Shown: positions 1 through 14,200 of the stretch, one piece after another
Numbering within the stretch: position 1 is the first letter of the stretch
Layout: every line of letters starts with the position of its first letter
From: Diadema setosum
Lineage: Eukaryota > Echinodermata > Echinoidea > Diadematoida > Diadematidae
Reading direction: 5' to 3'
DNA length: 64,000 nt
NCBI GenBank assembly: GCA_033980235.1
Contig: CM067070.1
Span: 22,936,699-23,000,698, forward strand
Notes under the pieces: generated by a model
Seen by the model: the letters and a program-made list of their open reading frames with translations, nothing else
What the model was told of the DNA's origin: nothing
Databases searched by the model: none
Program-made: the position numbers and the translations under genes

Positions 1-8
1 TTGTGTAA

Positions 9-96
9 GACACACACACACACACACACACACAAGCATGCACACACGCATGGCACACACACATGCACACACACACACACACACATACACACGTAA
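9..96. repeat. (CA)n microsatellite
   Basis: Almost uninterrupted CA dinucleotides, broken by short CATG steps. Any reading frame through it is an artefact. Confidence 0.95.
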
Positions 97-129
97 TAAG
101 CATGTACAGTCAAATACTTATACGTTTTC

Positions 130-839
130 TACTCATAGTGAATGTGTCTAGCTGTCACACTCAAAGATTTTCTTATTGCTGTTACGTATGTGAGTCAAAA
201 CTGCCTCAATTACACATCACAACTAGAAAAGTACTCGGAGAGCACTGACCTCCGCCAAGCCAGCAACTCATTTCCACCCTTACATGCATGCAATTTTCCA
301 AAATAGGAGCCTTTTGTTCATTTCATGGCGCCTTGCCCGAGTAGAGCGTGTATGTAAGCCTCCAGCGTGAACCGCAAGTCCGTTAAATTGACCTTATATG
401 CTAAAAACATAAAAAATCCTGCAAAAATCCATATGAAATCCCGGATCACTACCAAAATTGAATGAGGTGTTCCTTGTGTCAATATTGACCTTTTATGCAA
501 GTTTCATTTTAATCCGTATACAACTTTTTGAGTTATTTTGCAAACAGACAAACCAACACCAATGATCACTTAATCTCTTCCTTCCTTGCCTGCTTGGCGG
601 AGGTAATGAAATATGAGAAAATGATTTGCTCTTGCCCCAGTGGTGTGGCAGTAAATTGGTTTGAGTACCGAGTACCATGTGACTGCTTCCATCAGCGCCA
701 CAGTCTCTGTTCTCAGTGGGCTATAACATGGTTGCCAAACTAGGTTCAACTACAATGCCACCAGAACCGTACTGGTACATGTGGTGTCAACATTATAGGG
801 CATGTCCTGTGGGTATATTCATTATCTTTGTCTAACGAT
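130..839. other. Intergenic DNA, no gene recognised
   Basis: About 700 bases of ordinary AT-rich sequence. The short open frames have no recognisable domain and no splice-site context. Nothing specific is seen. Confidence 0.6.
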
Positions 840-1440
840 GGCATTGAGGGGATGATGACGATGACGATGATGGCGATGATGATGATGACGATGGTGATGA
901 TGGCGATGATGACGATGATGATGGTGATGGTGATGGTGATGATGGTGATAATGATGATTGTGATGATAATGATAATGATGGTGATGATGATGACGATGAT
1001 GGCGATGATGGCGATGATGACGATGATGACGGTGATGGTGATGGTGATGATGGTGATAATGATGATTGTGATGATAATGATAATGATGGTGATGATGATG
1101 ACGATGATGGCGATGATGGCGATGATGACGATGATGACGGTGATGGTGATGGTGATGATGGTGATAATGATGATTGTGATGATAATGATAATGATGGTGA
1201 TGATGATGACGATGATGGCGATGATGGCGATGATGACGATGATGACGATGATGGTGATGATGGTGATGATGATGATACCGATGGTGATGGTGATGATGGT
1301 GATAATGATGATTGTGATGATAATGATGATGGTGATGATGGTGGTGATGATGATGATGATGATGATGATGATAATGGTACCCAAATGGTGATGATGGTGA
1401 TGATGATGCATGATGATGATAAAAATGATGAGGATAATGG
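840..1440. repeat. GAT-rich minisatellite with a 108-bp higher-order unit
   Basis: Built from GATGAT, GATGGT, GATGAC and GATAAT trinucleotide steps. A longer unit starting ggtgatggtgatggtgatg recurs at 923, 1031 and 1139, an exact 108-bp period, followed by a degraded fourth unit near 1279. Because the base period is three, long open frames (poly-Met, poly-Ser, poly-Ile) run through several frames on both strands. These are not genes. Confidence 0.93.
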
Positions 1441-2009
1441 TGAAACTGATGTTAGTATAGTGATGATAATCAAGTTTTGCTCAGACCTATGGCAGCCTAA
1501 CTCGGTGGGTGTTTGATTATTGATTATCCATAATATCAAGTAACACACATGTAGAATATGAATTCAGGTTTTTTTTTTTCTTTTTTTTATCTAAAGGGAG
1601 AAGATACAGGTTCTTAAGAATGGAAGCTTTCACATTTTTATATAATAAATCACACTCCACATAAACACACATGGAAGTCAAAGACACAGCAAGACAATCA
1701 ATTGCAAAGACTAGCCAGTTGTTTGTTGTTGTTTTTTTAAAGAAAATAATATCTTGTGTACCTGTATTTCCAAGTCTTTGTAATTAAAAGATTACCGAAC
1801 TTTTGACAGTTGGGCACAAGATAACCATTTATTGAATAAAATTCCCACGCTTATTTGCAGAAATCCATCCGTTGGAGGCTAGTACCGCTAGCTCTTGAAA
1901 GGACTTTGACTGCCGGGACTATAACAAGTTCCATAATGGTTACTTTAGATCAACACGGAGCGCCTTGACTCGAGGCTAAACACATAGCAGAATCGAGTGT
2001 TGTGCAATC
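1441..2009 (+). other. Upstream flank of PPOX
   Basis: AT-rich sequence with T and A runs at 1570-1590 and 1725-1745, leading to the PPOX start codon at 2010. No convincing TATA box was seen, and the transcription start cannot be placed from sequence alone. The last 150 bases are less AT-rich. Confidence 0.4.
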
Positions 2010-2132
2010 ATGGCGGTTCGGCGAGCAGACGTGGTAGTTCTGGGAGGCGGAATATCGGGTCTTGCGTCTGCATTTTACCTAACTTCACCCCAGAATACAG
2101 GAGCGACTGTCAGGCAAAAGGGGCACAAGAAG
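2010..2132 (+). CDS. PPOX: PPOX exon 1: start and FAD-binding glycine motif
   Basis: Encodes 41 residues starting [20 protein letters not shown]. The ATG at 2010 directly precedes the beta strand and GxGxxG loop, as in the family, so no long presequence is encoded. Donor AAG|GTGAGA, phase 0. Confidence 0.93.
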
Positions 2133-5100
2133 GTGAGATTAATCGGTAATGGCGCAAATGTCTTGGCAATACAATAAAAGAGTCGTGTCAGCACCGAGTG
2201 CCTTTGCAGCAGCAGACGGTGGCTTGCAATATTCTTCCCCCGGAGTTTCGGGCGATGTGAAGCAGCAATTTCCGCTCTGCGTGACCATGACCGTGTGTCC
2301 TGTGCAGCAATAACGATTTAAATGCAATGATGGTCACCTCAGGCACCAGAGCTCTTTGTTCGAATTTTTGCTGCATATGATATCAATAGACAGTTGTCTT
2401 AAACAAGACATTTAGTCATTCGTACCAGAATCTGGGACTAATAAACATAAGATTTACCAGTTTTGTTTACATGTACCGGTAGCTACCAGCGCGCAGCGCG
2501 GCGTACATAACGAGATGACCAAAGTTTATCTTCCATCCAAACACAGTCACAGCTCTGAAAAATAGATAACTATGTTAGAAAGTAGAAGCAGACGCGGACA
2601 TTCTCACCAGTTTGAAGTACAATTCTACAGACTGGAATTGGAAGTCCACATGCAGGAACTCATTCTTTCCCCGCACAATTAAAGCATGGAATGAACTTCC
2701 TTTTTCTCTAATCACACAAACTGATTCAGCTAACAGTTAAATTTAAAGAGATGTTACTTAATGGAATAATTGTTTAAACGTCCACCCTCCGGCACCTCCA
2801 GTTAAAACTCCAGTGGGAGGTAGGCATTCAGGAGGATCCTAACCAAGTACCCTACCAAGTAACTAACACCAATTTTGAAGATCCACTCATAAATCTATGC
2901 TTTTTCAACATCTTCTTCAGCTGATGTTCACATGCTTTTGTCTCAAAGTATAAATGTTACATGTCAATGAGTATTAGGTATCATTTCAGATTGATTCAGA
3001 ATATGTATGAGCAGTGCTGTTAACTTTTCAGGTGGTAATATTTTTATCTTCTTAAATTGTGAAAATTTTGTGATACCTACTTGAATTTTTAGAGCCTTCA
3101 AACAAAGTGAAGAGAGAATGAACATGTGACGTTGTGTTATTCCCTAGATTGTACTTTTGGAAGGAAGCCCGCGCATTGGAGGATGGATCCACTCATATTT
3201 AACTCCAGAGGGAGCTGTTCATGAAAGAGGAACACGCAGTATCCGTCCAGCTGGCATCGTGGGGAAGAACACCCTTGATCTGGTAATGAATGCCAAATCG
3301 TTCAATTCTATCAACTTGATCCTTGGAAGGGAAATTTAAATACAGTGGGTGATACTAGTAGTCAAGATCCAAGATGATCTTGAATGTCCTGTCATACTTA
3401 TCATGTGGCTGCCCCTCTACATACATTGTAATTATTAATATGGGATACAGTGGCTGATCGGGGGGGGGCGCATTGGGTGCACTCCCCCTCCTTGTTTTTA
3501 GTTAAAACAAAAGGAATAAAAACAAAAACAAAATGGAGGGGGTGCATGTGCCCCCCCCCCCCCCCCCTTTAATTTTTGCAAAGGCGCCTCCCCTTTATGG
3601 AATTCCTGGATCCACCCCTGGGATATAGAGGCAAATGAAAAGAAATATGACCATTTTGAGTCATTCTTAGTTTGCAATTAATTGATTGATAGCTTCTCAG
3701 GCTCATGATCAGTAGCGAATACCATTGAAAGACTCACACACAGAGGAGAATGATGAATTGCACAAGTTTTAGTTTTGACAAATACACTGCAAAACCGGAA
3801 ACATTAATGGCATGAAACTTTCGAGAACCTTTGTAGTCAATATTAGACACAAAACCAAACTGAATGTGCACCTTCCTAGCTCTCAAGTTGCATAGTTTGG
3901 AAATGCAGTTCTAGTCATATTTGATGCGCTAGGCCTAACTGGTACAGAAGCGGTAATGCGGTACAAGTCAATTTACTTGTACACTGGACAGCATCATAAT
4001 GGCATTCAGTGCATTGCCATTTGTGTAGACAAAAACTTTTGCATGCTTTGTACTCTCTCAAATCTTGCCCCCTTGTGAAATTCATGTAAGTTTCATGCAT
4101 GAGAAAGAAATTCTGGTCTTGCAGTAGCCATGAAATCTGCACTCCACTGAGTGGCATATCCAGAGGGGGTGTACCAGACACGTGTGCTTCCCCCTTTGTT
4201 TCTTTGTTAGAACAAAATGAAAAAAAAAAAGAAAAAAATGGAGGGGGGCTGCACCCCCTGTGATTTAATAAAAGCGCCCCTGCTTTATGGAATTCCTGGA
4301 TCTGCCCATGCCAGTGAGTCCTGCTCAAGCTCTAGATTGCAATGTGCTGCTTTCAAGTCTTAGTATCATGCTGCTTTTACAAAGACATTCACCAAAAAAA
4401 AAAAAAAAAAAAAACGAAATACAACAGGAAAAAATAAGGCATAATCACTGCATTATTTTACCTTCAGGTCCACACAGTTCATGCGCACCATCTTTATATG
4501 TTGTCTTTTGGAGCATTTCCTTTCAACTACTATTTGATAAGTCTTTTCTCTGATGTTACTGTCGGATGTGCAGGTGTCAGCGATTGGTATAGAAGACCAG
4601 GTGGTTCCGGTTACGAGGAGTCACCCAGCCACCCAAAACCGCTTCATCTACACCCCTGGAGGTCTGCATCGCCTCCCCTCATCTCTGGGAGGCTTGGTGA
4701 GGCGGCAGACACCGTTCTCTCAGTCTCTGGCCGCCCGACTGGCGAGGGAGCCCTTCGCCCCGCGTTGCCACGAGGAGGACGAGACGATTCATGACTTCTT
4801 CTCGCGCAGGTTGGGTAGAGAGGTAAGACCGCAGTGGTGATGATAGGAAGAGTTGTGTTGAAAAATTCTCTATCGATGAAGCAGGGCTCGACACTAACGG
4901 TGGCCCGGTGGCCCGGTGGCCCGGGGCCACCAAAATTGAAAGTCGGGCCACCAAATTTCCAAAAAAGGCCAAATTTGGTGGCCCGCCTCGGGCCACCAAA
5001 ATTTTTGGGAATAGTACGTCAATTAATTCGTAACTTTTTGCGCCGGAAATTAGCAGTTATATTTGTTTAAAGGATGGATGAAAAGGACTGAATGAGTGCC

Positions 5101-5223
5101 TGAATGTGAGTGTTGCGAGTTTGTTGAGGTTATTTTATGAGTAGATATATGTCCAACTTCCAATTCTTACTATATGACTGGAAAACTTAGATATTTGACT
5201 CATTCAAGAAAAAACATGACTTT

Positions 5224-5256
<33 letters not shown>

Positions 5257-8200
5257 CGGGGCCACCAAATTTTTCTCTCGGGCCACCAAAAATTTGAAAT
5301 TGAGGATTTTGGTGGCCCCATCGGGCCACCAAACAAAAAAGTTAGTGTCGAGTCCTGGATGAAGTATCCGATCTGAATGCCATAGAAATATTTCTTGTCT
5401 ACCAAAAAATCTGCTGAAATGTTTACAAGTGGCAGACTTTTTATCAATGTTTGGAAAGCTCATAATACTATGTACATGTGACTCCCATTATAGCAGTCTT
5501 TGGGACTAGATGTCTAGCAGTTTTTCATTGATACACAAAAATCATAATTTTGTTACAACCAAACAAAAAATGAATATTATAATGGAGAAATTCAGATCTT
5601 GAAATCATAGATATATTTCTTGTTTACCAAATAATCTGCTGAAATGTTTCTAGTTAGCAGACTTTTTATCAATGTTTGGAAAGCTTATATACTTTGCACA
5701 GGTGACTCCCGACAGAGTCTGTGGGACTAGCATTTTTTCATTGATATAATCACATACGCCTGTATATCATAATTTTGTCATAACCACAGAAATAATGGAT
5801 GTATTGTAAAGATTGTAATTTGGGATCTGATTTTTTACTTTGTTGTGCAAAAATTTCTTGATAAAATGGTGTTTGTTACAATGGGAACACACTGTATTAA
5901 ACACAGAGAAAGGAATGTTCAACATTACTTCAACTTTTTCTAAAAAGGATACACAGATCGAGGGGCCATAGGAGAGTGTCTCTTTTACTCTCTGAACACA
6001 TGCTCCAGGTTGCTGTTATGTAACGATAACTTTATATGTAATGAAGTCAGCTGTTACATCAGAAAATGTCCAATCCTGTCATAATCTGAACATTAGATTG
6101 ACTAGGTCAAGACAGAGCAATGCCCTAAAAGTCAGTGGTGCTTGGTATAGTTGTCAGTTGGTGCCCAGCCAAAATTGGTTAAAAACTCACCACCTGACTG
6201 CCTAGGAGACTGATTTTGGGGATTGTGACCATAGCCTGATAGAGAGAGGTGTTGATGTGGATTTCTGATGTTGATAATCTTCAAAATTTTTGAATGATGG
6301 AACATTTTTTTTAACCCGTCGAGGACGAGTCCAGAGGATACTTGGGCAAGTGTCTATGAGAAATGCATGTTGTAGCAAAATCAGTCCGTCCTCAGCGGCT
6401 TTAAGGATTGTCATATAGAAATAAATTGGAAATTGCAAGAGCTCTCTTATATATCTGTATAATGTTCTTGTGATGACTTCTCATGTTGCCTGTAGGTGGC
6501 CGAATTTTTGGCAGATCCATTCTGTCGGGGAATATTTGCAGGCAACTCCAGGGAGCTCAGCATGAAGGCATGCTTCCCCTCACTTTTCGACGCCGAGCGA
6601 AAGTACGGTTCAATCATTCTTGGCAGCATGCGCAGTAAACCAGGTAAGTAGTATCATTTTGTGTGCGCGATGTTGTTTCTCCATTATAGAAGACCTATCC
6701 AGACTTTATTGTGCTGTTTTAGTAATCTGTTTGGGAATGAAATGCAATATTCTTGCATGCCTTTTCGTTTGTTTATTAAAACTTATTGAATACATGATAT
6801 AGACAGAATTCAACATGCATATTTCTAGCAAAATGAAAGGGCACTTGACTGTTAGACCTCTTTTAGAAATCAAGGAGAAGAATGTCACCCTTAGCATGAG
6901 TCAGTAACAAGTTGAGAGAAAATGTACTTTTCATAGAAGATAGAAGTTTGTGGAATTCTCTTTTGTATTCTTTTTACGTTCTTGTCCTCCGGTAATGTCA
7001 CAAACTGTAGCAGTCTTCTCATCCAGCAATAGCAGCACTAAAATTTAAAAGATTCATCACTTGTGAACGGAGTGTCTGATTTTCTTTAAACTTCCACTGA
7101 TGTGTTCTTTCAATATTGATGCATACACTCGATCCACACATACATGTATATTTCGTATCAGGGCAATTACCCCCTGGCTAAATACTGGTTAGTGATGAGG
7201 ACAGAGTAAAGATTAGGGTTAGGGTTAGGATTAGGTTCAGGATTAGGATTAGGGTTAAGTCAGGAGAAGGGTCCAGGGTAATTGCCCTAGACCTGTATAT
7301 TTGGGTGAAATTTGTCCTTTAAAAATGATATGAATAGAATCACAAGTCAAAGTTTGTCTCTTTGGACCTCAGAAAAAGTTCCAGATGTCGGGAAGACCAG
7401 ATTGGCACAGCGGGCCGCAGAGGAGAAGTGGGCCAGCTGGACCTTAACCAATGGGCTCCAAACGCTGCCAAATAAGCTCTCTGATTGGCTCATCCAGCAA
7501 GGGGTCGAAGTTCACAGTTCTACTCCATGTGTCAAGGTGGAGTGTGGTCATAGAGATGAAGGAGATTTGTCCCGGCAGGTGAGAGAAAGTGTAGTCTTCT
7601 GTTTGGATGATGTCAGAACAGAGTTGCCAATTTGTGTATCTTTGCAATATTTAGTGATTTTTTTTTTCCAGCCTAACTGTCAGAATACAGTTTAGAAATG
7701 GAGAATATCTTTTATGATGAGAATTATACAGAGCATGAATTGTATACAATTTTCCCATTTTAGGGCCAAATGTGTGTATGTGTGTGTGTGTGTGTTTGTT
7801 TGTTTGTTTGTTTTTTGCATTTGCAGAGTGTGGCATCTCTGTCTTAGTTAGTGCTGTATCTAGTACTTTGATAACAATGAGGGAGAATATCAGGCGTAGA
7901 CCATCGTACATGTGTGTACATTGAGAAATGTATAACTATTTGTAAACTTTCGGTATCAAGTAAAGACTCTAAGATTATTGATAAGGTGTTTCTGTCCCTC
8001 CTCAAGATTGACATCAGAAATTTAAGTTGGTTGAATGTGGCAGATTATCAAATTGCCCCCTATCCCTCACCACCCTTGCAGGTTGCCCGGGTTACAACAG
8101 AGGATGCTGTGTGGGAGGCTGAGCACATCATTTGTTCGACGTCGTCACAAGGTATCGAGTTATGTTTGCAATACCTTCTTTTTGGGGGATTCTTTGTGAA

Positions 8201-11200
8201 CATTACTCTCTCTCTGTATAAGTACCAGAAAAAGGGTGCCTGTTAAAAACCAATTCAAGATCTTGCAAAATGTGGTTTAGAATTACAGTGGTATGAGCTA
8301 ATCCAACTCATCAACTAATATGTACAATGCACTCGCATTATACAAAGAGCATGGTTATAACAAAATTCCAGTTACAACATGTAGTAAAAATTCAGGTCCC
8401 AACATTATGTGCTATGTGTTATTTATTGTTTATTCATTTGGTTATGACAAAATTTCAATATAAAGAAAGAAAAGTGCCAGTCCCGAGGACGACATTATTA
8501 CAGGAGTTGATTGTAATCAACAGTGGCTGTGCAATCTTATATACTTTTACAATGACTTGGAAACCTGTATCATCTTGAGTATGAACATACCTCAAATGTC
8601 TGCTTGTACTAAATGTCAACTTACATGTATGCTGTGATAGCCATATAGACCTCTTTTTCAGCATTGCTTAATTAAATAAAAACAGATGCTGAACACGCTG
8701 GACAAAGCACCTTCAGTGTTTGGCATGTATGTGCTGGATGCTCAAGAGTTCCCTTCAAGGGTTAGACGTTTCTGTGCTAGGATGTCAGGGACAGTGTGTT
8801 AATCTGCACTCAAAGCATTCAATGGGTTAAGCAATCTTATACCCTATCTGCATGTTACTAAACATATGTGTGTATTAAGCATCATAATTAACTACTGTAC
8901 ATGTATCATGGCTAAATTGAGCATTATTATGAATGCAGGGGTTCCATCCATAGCTGTCTGGGTAAGAGGATCGGTCTAGCAATCCAGAGGTCTTGTGTTT
9001 GAATCTAGATGGAATCCCATTTTCTTTGCTCATTTAATTTTTTAATGTTTTATATCTTTTTGGTCAGTTTCTCTTTTGTTTTCATTTATGATTTAAATTC
9101 ATATGAATTTATCACATCTGAACATGCTTCATGATTCTTCTTGTAACCATCACTAGTCGCCCAGGCCTTGCTGCCTGCTGAACACAGCCGTCTGTCCGAC
9201 CTCCTCTCCGCCATCACCAGCTGTGCTGTGGCCGTGGTCAACCTGGAGTTCGACGACCTCCGGCTGCCGGTCAATGGCTTTGGCTACCTGGTCCCGTCCT
9301 CCGTGCCTTCCAAGGTCCTGGGCGTCGTCTTCGACTCCTGCGCATTCCCCGAGCTCGACCGTAGGAAAGACCCCACGACGAGACTAACGGTGAGTTAACC
9401 CATTAATAACTGAACCACCCGAAACCACCTGTCTTGACCCATTGAATAGAATACTCATGCAGGTGTCTATGGTAATTGTAGTGTTATAGGAACATTAGTC
9501 TGTCCTCAGCAGGTGAATACTCCCCAAAATGCCTGAAACAGTCCTTTACCTTTTTTTTATGGTTTTGTGTGTCACTATTTATATTGTTTTCATATAGAAT
9601 ATATAATTACATAATTTCAAAGAGATCAAAGGTCAACAAAAGTACAATGTATGTCAGAATTGCTTCTCTGACACAATACCATTCTCTTGGTAAAATCTTT
9701 ATAGGTTTTCAAATAAACATAACTTATGGTAGACAAAAATAAACATGTAGTAAGTAATTTTACATGATTTACAAAGTTGTCGAAATGAGAGTAATATTGA
9801 ATTTACCTTGAATTTACCTTGAAGGCCACACCTCGTTGTTATGGTCAGTCATGGTGGTACATTTCTGCAGGTAATGTGGTGTGGCGGGGTTAAGGGGGTC
9901 CCATAGGACCCATTTAAAAACCCAGTTGCGTTAATTGTCTTTTGAAGCTTAGGAGTGTGGGGGCGTCAATGGCGGTTTGTGGTAGCTTATTCCAGTCGTT
10001 GACAACTCTCTGGCTATAGAAGTACTTTCTGATATCCAGGCGATTTCTTGTTTTGATTAGTTTCTTGGAGTGACCCCTTGTTTTACTCGTTCTGGCATGC
10101 TCAAAATAGTTATCTGGTTTGGATTTGTCAATTTGTTTCATTATCCTGTAAGTTTGAAGTAGATCCGCTCTCTCTCTCTTCTTTTCTCCAGAGTAGTTAG
10201 TTTCAGTTTTACTAGTCGTTCTTCATATGGTAGATGCTGAATGTTTGTAATGAGTTTTGTGGCTCTTGCTTGGACTTTTTCCAACACCTTTTTGTCTTTT
10301 TCAAGGTATGGGCTCCACGTCTGCATGGCATAGTCTAGGTGGGGTCTGACAAGTGATTTATACAGTCTGAGGATCACCCCTCTACTCCTGAAGGTGAAGT
10401 TACGTTTAATCATTCCCAGTGTCCGATTTCCTTTGTTTGCTGCAGCAGCACACTGGGTGCCCACTTTCAGGGACTTGTTGACTAATACACCAAGGTCCTT
10501 TTCTTCTGTGCTTTCCATTAGCTGGGAGTTGTCCATTGTGTATGTGTAGCGTGGGTTATCATTTCCAAAATGCATGACTCGACATTTGTCTGTGTTGTAT
10601 CTCATTTGCCATGTGTTTGCCCATTTGTGGAGGTGGTCGATACTGGATTGCATGTCTGATCTGTCACTATCTGATTGCACTGGATGAATAAGCTTAGTGT
10701 CGTCGGCGAACTTGCTTACTATTGATTTGTCAGTTATTCCAATTTCTAGGTCATTCATGTATATCAGGAAGCACAGTGGTCCTAAGACTGATCCTTGCAC
10801 CACAGAGCTGGTAACTGGTCTCCAACTAGACTGGGCTCCTTGGGGGACAACTTTCTGCTTGCGATTGTTAAGCCATGCTGTTATCCACTGTAATATGTCA
10901 CCTTTTATTATACCCCCGCCAAACGAAGTTTGAAGGGGGTATATAGGAATCAGCGGACGGTCGGGCGGTCGGGCGGTCGGGCGGTCGGTCGGGCGGTCGG
11001 TCGGTCGGGCGGTCGGTCGGGCGGTCGGTCCGTTGCAAATCTTGCGTCGCGAACTACTTCCTCAGTTTTCAACCGATTCCCATAAAACTTGGCACAGATG
11101 TGTGCCTTGGGTTGTAGATGTGCAAGACGTATTTTTTGACAGTACCCAAAAGTACGTTGCCATGGTAACGGCATATTATGGGCAAAAATGGGTACAAATC

Positions 11201-14200
11201 TTGCGTCGCAAACTCCTCCCAGTTTTTGATCAATTTTTATGAAATTAGGTACAGATGTTCATCTAAATATGTTAATGTGCAAGACACATATTTCTGCAGT
11301 GGCAAAAAGTGCGTTGCCATGGTAACGGCATGTTATTGGTAAAATATAGGGCAAAATGCTTCATGGCAAAACTGCTTCATCAGTGTTCTTCCAATTCTCA
11401 TGGAATTCATATTGAATGTTTGTCTTAGGATATAGGTCAGCATGACACATTTCTTGACAGTGACAAAAAGTATGTTGCCATGGTAACAGCTCACATATTA
11501 TGAGCCAAAATGATGGAAAAATTTGTGTTGCAAACTACTTCCTCAGTTTTTGCCCAATTTCCATGAAACTTGGTACAGATGTGTGCCTTTGGTTGTAGAT
11601 GTGCAAGACGCATTTTTTTGACAGTATCTGAAAGTACGTTGCCATGGTAACGGCATATTAATGGCAGAAGATCAAGGAAAGATCTTGCGGATTTAACTAC
11701 TTCCTCAGTTTTTTGACCAAAGCTTATGAAATGTGGCACACACCTTGATCTTGGTGGGAAGATGTGGAAGACATATTTTTCGGACGTGTCGGAAGCTGCG
11801 TTGCCATGGTAACGGCATATAAATGGCAGAAGATCAAGGAAAGATCTTGCTTATTGAACTACTTCCTCTGTATTCGACTGAAGCTCATGAAATGTGGCAC
11901 ACACATTGGTCTTGGTGGGAAGATGTGCAAGACATATTTTTTGGACGTGTCGGAAGCTGCGTTGCCATGGTAACGGCATATTAATGGCGGAAGATCAAGG
12001 AAAGATCTTGTGGATTGAACTACTTCCTCAGTTTTTGACAAAAGCTTATGAAATGTGGCGCACACAATAGTCTTGGTGGGAAGATGTGCAAGACATATTT
12101 TTTGGACGTGTCGGAAGCTGCGTTGCCATGGTAACGGCATTTAAATGGCAGAAGATTTCATATTTCATATTTCAAGTTTATTTCATATTTCCACTTTCTC
12201 AGTGATGGGATTACAAAATGATTGACAATAAAACAAAAGTACAAAACATACACAACCATATCTTGTGTTTGAGGAAAAAAAAAAAGACAAACAAACATTA
12301 CACGCAAATATAAATGGTCGTTTTCATCTGAGGCTATTACAAATAAATGTCAGAAATATGATGGGGCCTACATAAAAGCAATGATGCTTGTAAAAACTGT
12401 AGGTTCCCGAATTTATAGGCGTGAAATTATACGGAGAACGGACATGTTTATCTCGACCAACTTAAATTGTACCAGTGCAAAATCAGTATCAAAAACGAAC
12501 TATCGAACCACATGAATACTTTAGTATCGCTTAAACGAGACTGTACATATTTCGCCGTGTTTACACACACATACACACACAAAAGTGCTATAACAGTATC
12601 GTCAAATAACTTGGAGCTGCAAAGACAAAAGACTGGGGGTATTAAAAAAAAAAAAAAAAATGTTGCTAAGAGCCGGGTAGTATGTATCCACTAAGTAATA
12701 GCCGTTTTAGTTTGCGTTTGAAGGTGAATAAGGATAAGGAAGAAGTAATATCTTGAGGGAGGTCATTCCAGTATCTGGGACCGGTAAACATAATTGTTTT
12801 CTTTGCAAAAATAGTGCGAGTACGGGGAAGGTGATAAGCGTCACTCTGACGAGTGGGGTAGCAATGAATAGAGCGATTTCTTTTGAACATGTGAATAAAA
12901 ACGGATGGTAATTCATTAGTTGTTAGTTTATACATGAAAATTCCAAGATTATAATAAAATAGGTCTGGAATTTTCAGAATTCTGTTTAGATGAAAAAAAC
13001 AGTTGGTATGAGCAAAATATCCGGCGTGGTTTATAATTCTTATTGCACGCTTTTGAATACGAAGAAGGGAATCTAATAGTAAATTGATTGCATTTCCCCA
13101 CGCCAAAATTCCATAATTAAAGTGTGGAGATATTAAAGAAGAATATATACTCTGCAAAATATAAACAGGGAACAAATGTTTAAGCTTGTTTAAAATTCCA
13201 ATATTTCTGGACAAAATTTTACTTACAAAATTGATGTGAGTTTTCCAGGATAATTCTCGGTCAATCCAAAGCCCTAAAAACTTTGCGTTATTGACCTGCG
13301 TTAAACATATATCATTTATTTTGATCTCATGTGGGACAACATTCAAAGAATTACTGAATACCATATAATAAGTTTTTTCTATATTCAGGGATAATTTGTT
13401 GGCATAAATCCAGGATTGCACAGACCTAAGCTCAGTATTCATCATATCAATTAATGTATTAGGGTCTCGATGAGAACAAAACAAACTTGTGTCATCAGCA
13501 AAACAAATAAATGATAAAATTGGCGATGATTTTTGAAGGTCATTTATGTATAAAAAAAATAAAAGTGGGCCCAAGAGGGAGCCCTGTGGGACTCCACATG
13601 AAATAAGTTTTAACTGCGAATCATAGCCGTTAATGTTAACAAATTGGGCCGAATGCATAAAACAAGCAATTGCTTGTAAGCAATTGCTTCAAGCAAAAGC
13701 ACAAGCTCGTCTAGTAAAAGGTGTAGCTCAAGCAATTGCTTAAATACATATGCATAATCTTTTGCTTGTGCACATACCTTTTGCTTGCATTCAGCAAGCA
13801 ATTGCTTAGGGTTCGAACAATAGCGTCACGCCTGTGCGAACACAAGAACAAAGGCGAGTGTGGCAGCATGCATTTGAAAGGGCATGTGTGTGCGGAAACA
13901 TTTCCTGACATAGCAGAAGAGGTATGAAATGACACTCATAAATGCACACACAGACGCACACACACACAACTATACACACACTCGTATTACTGGCTGATTC
14001 CCACCACTGCTTACAATAGCCCGCATCTGCCAGATCGCACGTGGAGAGACGTCTCCTTGCTCTCCATCGAAGTGAGACATCCTACCTGTTTTTCATCAAA
14101 TTTTGCGTGCTATCCACTGGACATTCCCGTTGTTGAAATGAAAAAATTTCTTACTCTACTTAAGAGTAATTTCTTGTAGACTTATACCACTCCTTCACAA

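Noticed and set aside
746..1548. Long open frames rich in Met, Ile, Ser or His
   Set aside because: They are readings of the GAT-type minisatellite in several frames on both strands. No domain, no splice context.
7215..7258. Possible true telomeric fusion point
   Set aside because: The TTAGGG array is short, degenerate and enclosed in a short inverted-repeat element that recurs at 19034.
8949..9015. Possible tRNA gene
   Set aside because: A and B boxes are recognisable but the acceptor and anticodon stems do not pair well; better explained as a SINE head.
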